Origin: an uncultured bacterium
Lineage (GTDB): Bacteria > Actinomycetota > Coriobacteriia > Coriobacteriales > Coriobacteriaceae
Direction of reading: 5' to 3'
DNA: 63,224 nucleotides
Assembly (NCBI GenBank): GCA_905215815.1
Contig: CAJMRN010000002.1
Location: 1-63,224 of the forward strand
The notes below the pieces were generated by a model. That model ran no database searches. It was not told where the DNA came from and saw nothing but the letters and a program-made list of their open reading frames with translations. Positions 57,061 through 63,224 of the stretch are shown here, in pieces. How positions within the stretch are numbered: position 1 is the stretch's first letter; every line of letters starts with the position of its first letter. The position numbers and the translations under genes were made by a program.

Positions 57061-57312
57061 CGAAGGCGGCTACGTGGGCCTCATCGGAAAGAACCTCGAC
57101 ATCACCGTGGACTAGAATCTTCTGTCTCAATCTGTAACACCTAGTGGGCTAGATCGTCTCTACCTGTTACAGATTTAGACAAACTGCAGGGGACAGGCCG
57201 AACAATCTCAATCTGTAACACCGGGCCCGGTTTTGGCTGCCTGCCTGTTACAGATTGAGACAAACGGGCCCAAGCCACCACAAAGGTGCCTGTCCCCTTT
57301 GTGGCGGCTTGG
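57061..57312. repeat. Right copy of ~250-bp direct repeat flanking the ATPase gene
   Basis: Starts with the DUF4867 tail (CGAAGGCGGCTACGTGGG..) including its TAG. It contains four alternating 15-nt repeats (TCTCAATCTGTAACA type, about 57125-57260) and ends in a stronger REP-like hairpin, CCAAGCCACCACAAAGG / CCTTTGTGGCGGCTTGG (57270-57312), with loop TGCCTGTCC. Confidence 0.88.
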
Positions 57313-58890
<1,578 letters not shown>

Positions 58891-58892
58891 GG

Positions 58893-58992
58893 GCACTGAG
58901 GCGCTCAACCTTGGGGCTCCAACCCTCCTCGCGTACCTAAGTACGCTTCGTCGGGCTTGTCGCTCCCAATCTTGAGCACCTCAGGCCCTTAG
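58893..58992. repeat. Intergenic palindromic element after the GH1 gene
   Basis: Outer arms GGGC..TGAGGCGCTCAA (58891-58909) and TTGAGCACCTCAGGCCC (58971-58988) pair; the centre is GCGTAC-CTAA-GTACGC (58932-58947). No T-run. It looks like another repeat family rather than a terminator. Confidence 0.6.
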
Positions 58993-59047
58993 GGGACGGG
59001 CCTGACCGCTGTGAATTTCGCGGGCTCATCCTCATAGCCTCCTAGCC

Positions 59048-59083
59048 AAGGCGCCCGGCGAGTATGTGCTCGCCGGGCGCCTT
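59048..59083 (+). terminator. Strong hairpin before the signalling operon
   Basis: 15-bp perfect stem AAGGCGCCCGGCGAG / CTCGCCGGGCGCCTT with a 6-nt loop. Bidirectional in appearance; probably ends the GH1 transcript. Confidence 0.75.
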
Positions 59084-59150
59084 GCCGTCTGCGGATTTTG
59101 GGACATGCGGCCCGCTTTTTCGACTCATCTGTCGGTACACTAAAGGGACT

Positions 59151-61034
59151 ATGGGTACCCGCGAGCGACATATCGGCCACGCGGCCGCCCGGACCGCGCC
59201 GGTTGCGGATCCCAGGGGCGGCAGGCTCTTCGCCATGCCTCGATTCCTTGTTGGCATAACACATCAGGTGTACCGTCACCGCGTCTTTGCTATCGCCGGC
59301 GCCATCACCGCGCTGTTCCTCATGCTTTTGGCGGTCTTGCCGGCGCTGTTCGCCTTCGACCCCAAACTTTCTAACGCCGTGCCCGCCTATAGCAAGGTGT
59401 CCGAAGAGGTCGTGGATGCGCTCGCCCATTCGAGCTCTCTCCCGCTGCTTGTCGCCGCAATTGTATTTTCGATCTGGGGCGTATCGGTCTATCTGCGCTG
59501 TTTGGACTATGTGTTGCGTCGCCGCCTTGTGGCCATCGCCACCATCTGCGCCCTGTGGATGATCGAAGTCATTCTCAAGTACAAGTCGTTCACGCCGTTC
59601 TATGCCACCGTGCTGTGGTATCTGTACTACGTGCCCATGACGCTCATTCCGCTGCTCTACCAGTTGTGTGGTCTGCGCCTTGCGGGCCTGGAGCAACACC
59701 GTCTGGGTCGCCGCTACTGCGCTGCGCTGTGGATTGTGGCCATCCTGCTTATCGGATTTGTGCTCACCAACGATTTTCACCAGCAGGTCTTCCACTTTGA
59801 CCGTACAAGCGACACCTGGAGCAACGATTACACGTACGGCTGGGGTTATTTCGCCGTCCTCGTGTGGACGGCCTTTGACTTCGTGGCCTTTTTTATCCTG
59901 GTTGGTCGGTCCTCGTCCTTTCGCATCCAGCGTTTCTCGGGCACGGCGGCGCTCGTACTGCTGGGTGGCGCATTCTTTGCCGTCTCGTATGCGTTGCGCG
60001 TGCCCTGGGCATGGAGGCTCAACTTTTCGCTCGTCTATTGCGTCCTGTGCGTGGTGGCGATGGAAATCTGTCTCGATTGCGGTGTCATTCCGTCGTATCA
60101 CGACATCGCCGGCATCTTCGACACCTTGCCGCTCGACCTCAAAGTCCTAACGCGCGACCTGCAGGAGGTCTATGCCACGCCAGTGTCAAAGCCAATGCCG
60201 GTAGGCGTGCGCGAGGAGTTGCGGACCCAGGAGCACGGCCGCGCCCATGCCTTTGCCGTGGCGTCCGATCCCAATGTGATGTACCGTGCCTTTCCGCTGC
60301 TGGGTGGATCGGCGCTGCTTGCCCAAGACGTGTCGGAGCTCAACGAGCTTAACCGTGAACTGGCACATCGTCGAATGGAGCTGCAGCGTCAAAACGAGCT
60401 GCTCGCCGCCGACTACGACCTTAAGACGCATTTGGCAGATCAAGAGGCCGAGACCTTGCTGGTCCAAGACGTGGACCAGGCGCTTGCCCGCGCGCTCGAA
60501 GAGATGTACGACCTGCTGGGCTCGCTGCCGCCGTTGACCGACGAAGCGTCTTCGCACGAGCGTTACCGCATGCTGCAGCGCGCCAAGATGCTCGTCGCCT
60601 ATTGCAAGCGCAAGGGGTCGCTCACGTTGGCACAGCACGGGGAGAGCGGTTTTGATCGCGACCGCATTCAGCTCATCGCCAACGAGCTCGCAAGTGACCT
60701 GCGCACGATCGATGTCGATTGCGCCTCGATTATCGCCATACGGCGCCCGTTGCACGCCAGTACGGTAAGCGCCCTGTACGACTGCGTGTATGACTTTGCG
60801 TTTTTTGCCTACACCACCGACCATCCGGCGCTTATGTATCACTTGGGCGACCATGACCGATGCAGTGTCGAGCTGCGCGCCACGCTTTTTTCCAACGATG
60901 ATGAAGATCTTTCGCAGACGCTCGCTGCGCAAGAGCTCGAAAGCGCTCTGCAAGGGCGCAACGTGGCATACCGCCTTGAGGGCGAGCCCGGCCAGCTGCA
61001 CATGATTGTCTTGATGCCGAGGGCGGGTGAGTGA
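59151..61034 (+). CDS. 7TM-sensor protein with degenerate kinase-like C terminus
   Basis: 627 residues from ATG 59151 (TAAAGGGA upstream). After a basic head, membrane helices run from about residue 40 to 325 in the pattern of the histidine-kinase N-terminal 7TM domain, followed by a PAS-like or linker region, a coiled coil (about 405-445) and a C-terminal region (about 450-627). That region is placed like a DHp/ATPase pair, but no phospho-accepting H-D motif, N-box or G-box could be found. It is probably a pseudo-kinase or sensor partner of the kinase encoded next, whose start overlaps its stop (GTGA). Confidence 0.75.
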   Translation: MGTRERHIGHAAARTAPVADPRGGRLFAMPRFLVGITHQVYRHRVFAIAGAITALFLMLLAVLPALFAFDPKLSNAVPAYSKVSEEVVDALAHSSSLPLLVAAIVFSIWGVSVYLRCLDYVLRRRLVAIATICALWMIEVILKYKSFTPFYATVLWYLYYVPMTLIPLLYQLCGLRLAGLEQHRLGRRYCAALWIVAILLIGFVLTNDFHQQVFHFDRTSDTWSNDYTYGWGYFAVLVWTAFDFVAFFILVGRSSSFRIQRFSGTAALVLLGGAFFAVSYALRVPWAWRLNFSLVYCVLCVVAMEICLDCGVIPSYHDIAGIFDTLPLDLKVLTRDLQEVYATPVSKPMPVGVREELRTQEHGRAHAFAVASDPNVMYRAFPLLGGSALLAQDVSELNELNRELAHRRMELQRQNELLAADYDLKTHLADQEAETLLVQDVDQALARALEEMYDLLGSLPPLTDEASSHERYRMLQRAKMLVAYCKRKGSLTLAQHGESGFDRDRIQLIANELASDLRTIDVDCASIIAIRRPLHASTVSALYDCVYDFAFFAYTTDHPALMYHLGDHDRCSVELRATLFSNDDEDLSQTLAAQELESALQGRNVAYRLEGEPGQLHMIVLMPRAGE

Positions 61035-61036
61035 CG

Positions 61037-62530
61037 ATGCAGATTTCGCTCATTCTTCCCCAAATCGTTGCGCTCGATGTTGTCTTTGCCCTGGCTGCGT
61101 GCCTGCAGACGATCCACGTCCCGCTCATCGCATCGCGCCGCTCGCCCTATAACCGTAAGGTGATTTGCGCCTACGAGGCGAGCCTTGTGCTTCACCTGGT
61201 GGTTTCGGCGCTCATCTTATTCGCGTCGTCTGGCTCGTATCTGGTGGCGCCGCTTGACGTTTGCGCCAGGGCAATGGGCGGAGCGTTGTGGCTCAATGCC
61301 GCAATCTTTGCCTATGGCGTGGTACTTATGGTGCACTATCGTCGCCTCGTCATGCTGGCCGAACTGTTGCTTGTTGTCGCCGTTACACCACCGGTGGTTT
61401 TTGCCATGGGCTCGGCGTGGACCGTTGTCCTTATCACGGAGGGGGCGTTCTTCCTGTTCCGCTCCATCGCGGCGCTCTTGATGGACGTCCGTAACCGCCA
61501 GGAGGATATCACCATGTTCTCGACGATCGAGACCATCAACGTGATTCCCGTGGGCATCCTGTATCTAGACCCGAGGGGCCGTCCGCTGCTCATGAACCGC
61601 TGCATGCGCAAAAACCTCGTAGAGCTCCATATGCCCACCGATCTGGGCGACATGAGCAGCACGTGGAACGACCTGCGCAAACTTAGCATGCAAATGCCCG
61701 AAAGCAGCACTAATCGCGCCCATATCGACCTTGATCGCTTTGGTAGGGATCGCGCCGTGGTCGAGATCTCTCCTTCCGAGATTCGTCTGTTCGTGCGTGA
61801 CTCCGTTACGGTCTCGGGCCGTCCGTTCGAGCGCGTCGTCGGCCTGGACGTGACGGAATACGCACACGCCTACGACCGCCTGGCGCAAGCCAACCACCTG
61901 CTTGAGCTTGCGGGCCAAGAGCTCCAGGCCCAGATCGAAGAAGTTAAAAAGGTTGCCGACAATGCGGCCTACCTACGTATGCGTGCCCGCGTGCACGACG
62001 TGATCGGGCAGCGCCTGTCCATTCTCCATCGCTATTTGGAGGAGGGACGTCTGGACGATGAGTCGCTCGAGCAGATTGACCCGTTGCTGCGCTCAATCGC
62101 CGCCGATTTGCGCAGTGGCGGTGCCAGCGAGCCTGCAGAGCAGCTGGGTGATATCGTCCATGCTTTTGGCCTGGTGAGTGTGCAGATCGATGTTGAGGGT
62201 GTGCTGCCCGAGGACGCGCGTGTCGCCGCCGCATTTTTGCAGATTATCCGCGAGGCCTCGACCAATGCCACCAAGCATGCGCAGGCACATCGGGTCCACG
62301 TGCGTCTGTGGCAGGAGGGGGCGGATGCTGGAGCCGTCGCGCGCATGACGATTTCTAACGATGGGTCCCCGGCCCCCGTATCGTATCGCGAGGGAACGGG
62401 TATCCCAGGTATGAGGCATGTCGCACAAGATCTGGGTGGCAGCCTAGAGGTCCACGCCGCCCCGCCCTTTACGCTTGCGGTGTCCATTCCGCTTAACGCC
62501 AACGACACGTCCCAAAGGAGAAGCTCATGA
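61037..62530 (+). CDS. Sensor histidine kinase with membrane and PAS-like domains
   Basis: 497 residues from ATG 61037; a GTG at 61031 overlapping the preceding TGA would add two residues. About five or six membrane helices (1-150), a PAS-like domain (about 160-280, containing TIETINVIPVGILYLDPRGRP), a coiled coil, then the phospho-acceptor histidine in RARVHDVIGQRL and an ATPase domain with N-box (IIREASTNATKHA) and G-box (GTGIPGMRHVAQDLGG). An active HisKA_3-like kinase. Its stop overlaps the regulator's start (ATGA). Confidence 0.88.
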   Translation: MQISLILPQIVALDVVFALAACLQTIHVPLIASRRSPYNRKVICAYEASLVLHLVVSALILFASSGSYLVAPLDVCARAMGGALWLNAAIFAYGVVLMVHYRRLVMLAELLLVVAVTPPVVFAMGSAWTVVLITEGAFFLFRSIAALLMDVRNRQEDITMFSTIETINVIPVGILYLDPRGRPLLMNRCMRKNLVELHMPTDLGDMSSTWNDLRKLSMQMPESSTNRAHIDLDRFGRDRAVVEISPSEIRLFVRDSVTVSGRPFERVVGLDVTEYAHAYDRLAQANHLLELAGQELQAQIEEVKKVADNAAYLRMRARVHDVIGQRLSILHRYLEEGRLDDESLEQIDPLLRSIAADLRSGGASEPAEQLGDIVHAFGLVSVQIDVEGVLPEDARVAAAFLQIIREASTNATKHAQAHRVHVRLWQEGADAGAVARMTISNDGSPAPVSYREGTGIPGMRHVAQDLGGSLEVHAAPPFTLAVSIPLNANDTSQRRSS

Positions 62531-63147
62531 TCCGCGTTCTCATAGTCGAAGACCAGGCCATTCTGCGCGAGAGCCTGGCACGCTCCGTTGGTGACCAGCC
62601 CGATATGACCGTCGTTGCCGCGATTGCCGATGCCTCCGAGGCCTTGGTCGTCGCACTCAGGGAGCGCCCGGACATGATACTGATGGACGTGTGCACCGAA
62701 CACGATTCAAACGGCATCGTGGCGGCGGCGCGCATCAAGGAGCAGCTGCCCGAGTGTCGCATCATTATCATGACGGGCATGCCCGAGATCACCTTTGTCG
62801 ATCAGGCTCGCGAGGCGGGCGTCGATAGCTTTGTGTACAAGAACGTCGGTATCGACGAGCTGTTCGCTGTGATGCGCTCCACGCTGGCGGGCTATTGCAC
62901 GTTTCCCAAGCCGCCCGAGAGCATTTTTTCGGGCACGGCGGCCCTCGACGATGTCGAGCTATCGATTTTGCGCCTTGCCTGCGAGGGCAAAAGTCGTCGC
63001 GAGATCGCGGCCGAGCTGTTTATGAGCGAGGGCACCATCAAGCGCCGCATTTCGGAGATCCTGAGCAAGACTGGCTACGACAACATCATGCGTCTGGCGG
63101 TCCATGCGGGGACGGAGGGAAGCATCGTTCCCAACATGGAGCGTTAG
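62527..63147 (+). CDS. Response regulator, LuxR-type output
   Basis: 206 residues. Receiver domain (1-120) with E8-D9 pocket, phospho-acceptor D54 (MILMDVCTEHDSNG) and lysine in FVYKNVG; LuxR-like HTH (about 140-200; LSILRLACEGKSRREIAAELFMSEGTIKRRISEIL). Partner of the kinase encoded upstream with a 4-nt overlap. Target genes are not visible in the window. Followed by a hairpin. Confidence 0.93.
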   Translation: MIRVLIVEDQAILRESLARSVGDQPDMTVVAAIADASEALVVALRERPDMILMDVCTEHDSNGIVAAARIKEQLPECRIIIMTGMPEITFVDQAREAGVDSFVYKNVGIDELFAVMRSTLAGYCTFPKPPESIFSGTAALDDVELSILRLACEGKSRREIAAELFMSEGTIKRRISEILSKTGYDNIMRLAVHAGTEGSIVPNMER

Positions 63148-63177
63148 CTAGCGTTTGGGAACGTATGCACAAAAGCG

Positions 63178-63213
63178 GCGGGGCCGCGGGGGAGTGTTCC
63201 CTCGCGGCCCCGC
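63178..63213 (+). terminator. Terminator of the signalling operon
   Basis: GCGGGGCCGCG / CGCGGCCCCGC 11-bp perfect arms with inner GGGA/TCCC pairing; only a weak T-rich tail (TTGCTGTTC). Confidence 0.65.
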
Positions 63214-63224
63214 TTGCTGTTCGA

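Overview
The window reads as a chromosomal segment of a high-GC, anaerobic, Gram-positive gut actinobacterium, most likely a Coriobacteriia member close to Collinsella. This is inferred from gene content and style: an Ech-type [NiFe] hydrogenase, an LPXTG surface protein built of pilin-type domains, beta-glucoside PTS genes, and many intergenic palindromic repeats. No rRNA or tRNA gene was found, so the taxonomic call is an inference.

Layout. 1-600: a remnant of a mobile-element gene (DUF2958-like N terminus), then a strictly periodic array of eight alternating 15-nt repeats. 705-2735: an old-yellow-enzyme/NAD(P)H flavin oxidoreductase. 3183-3578: an orphan IS3-OrfA-like HTH protein. 3865-9542: a five-gene energy-converting hydrogenase operon in which the NuoL-like and NuoH-like membrane subunits are fused. 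10260-17615: a 2451-residue VWA/pilin-repeat adhesin, flanked on both sides by five copies of a 154/160-nt nested-palindrome element. 18459-27272: a two-component system (minus strand) divergent from a DrrAB-like ABC exporter, then a second ABC exporter of the MacB/FtsX type. 27438-35850: DUF362 ferredoxin protein, alpha/beta hydrolase, hemolysin III, CNNM/CorC protein, a stand-alone cyanophycin-synthetase-N-like protein, YtxH and PRC-barrel proteins, and a NodB-fold protein whose catalytic residues have changed. 36171-39286: a PRC/MgtE-N/CBS membrane protein coupled to a non-canonical Nramp transporter behind a long leader. 39579-41795: an OatA-like acyltransferase.

41982-58890 is a carbohydrate region: ribokinase plus nucleoside hydrolase; a LicT-type antiterminator with two RAT-like sites and a terminator ahead of its own gene, followed by PTS EIIBC and a GH1 phospho-glucosidase; a LacI regulator followed by a sugar-isomerase-like protein, split transketolase and FGGY kinase; luxS; a frameshifted DUF4867 gene; an AAA-type ATPase sitting between two ~250-bp direct repeats; and a second GH1 enzyme. 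59151-63147 ends the window with a three-gene signalling unit: 7TM pseudo-kinase, histidine kinase and response regulator, joined by stop/start overlaps.

The most unusual material is between genes: (i) 15-nt alternating repeats at a 40-nt pitch at three loci; (ii) the 154/160-nt nested palindromes around the adhesin; (iii) small REP-like hairpins with varied stems but a constant GGGGAC/GTCCCC core, often abutting stop codons; (iv) the ATPase insertion between direct repeats. All numbers and identities were read by eye from the sequence; no database search was run.
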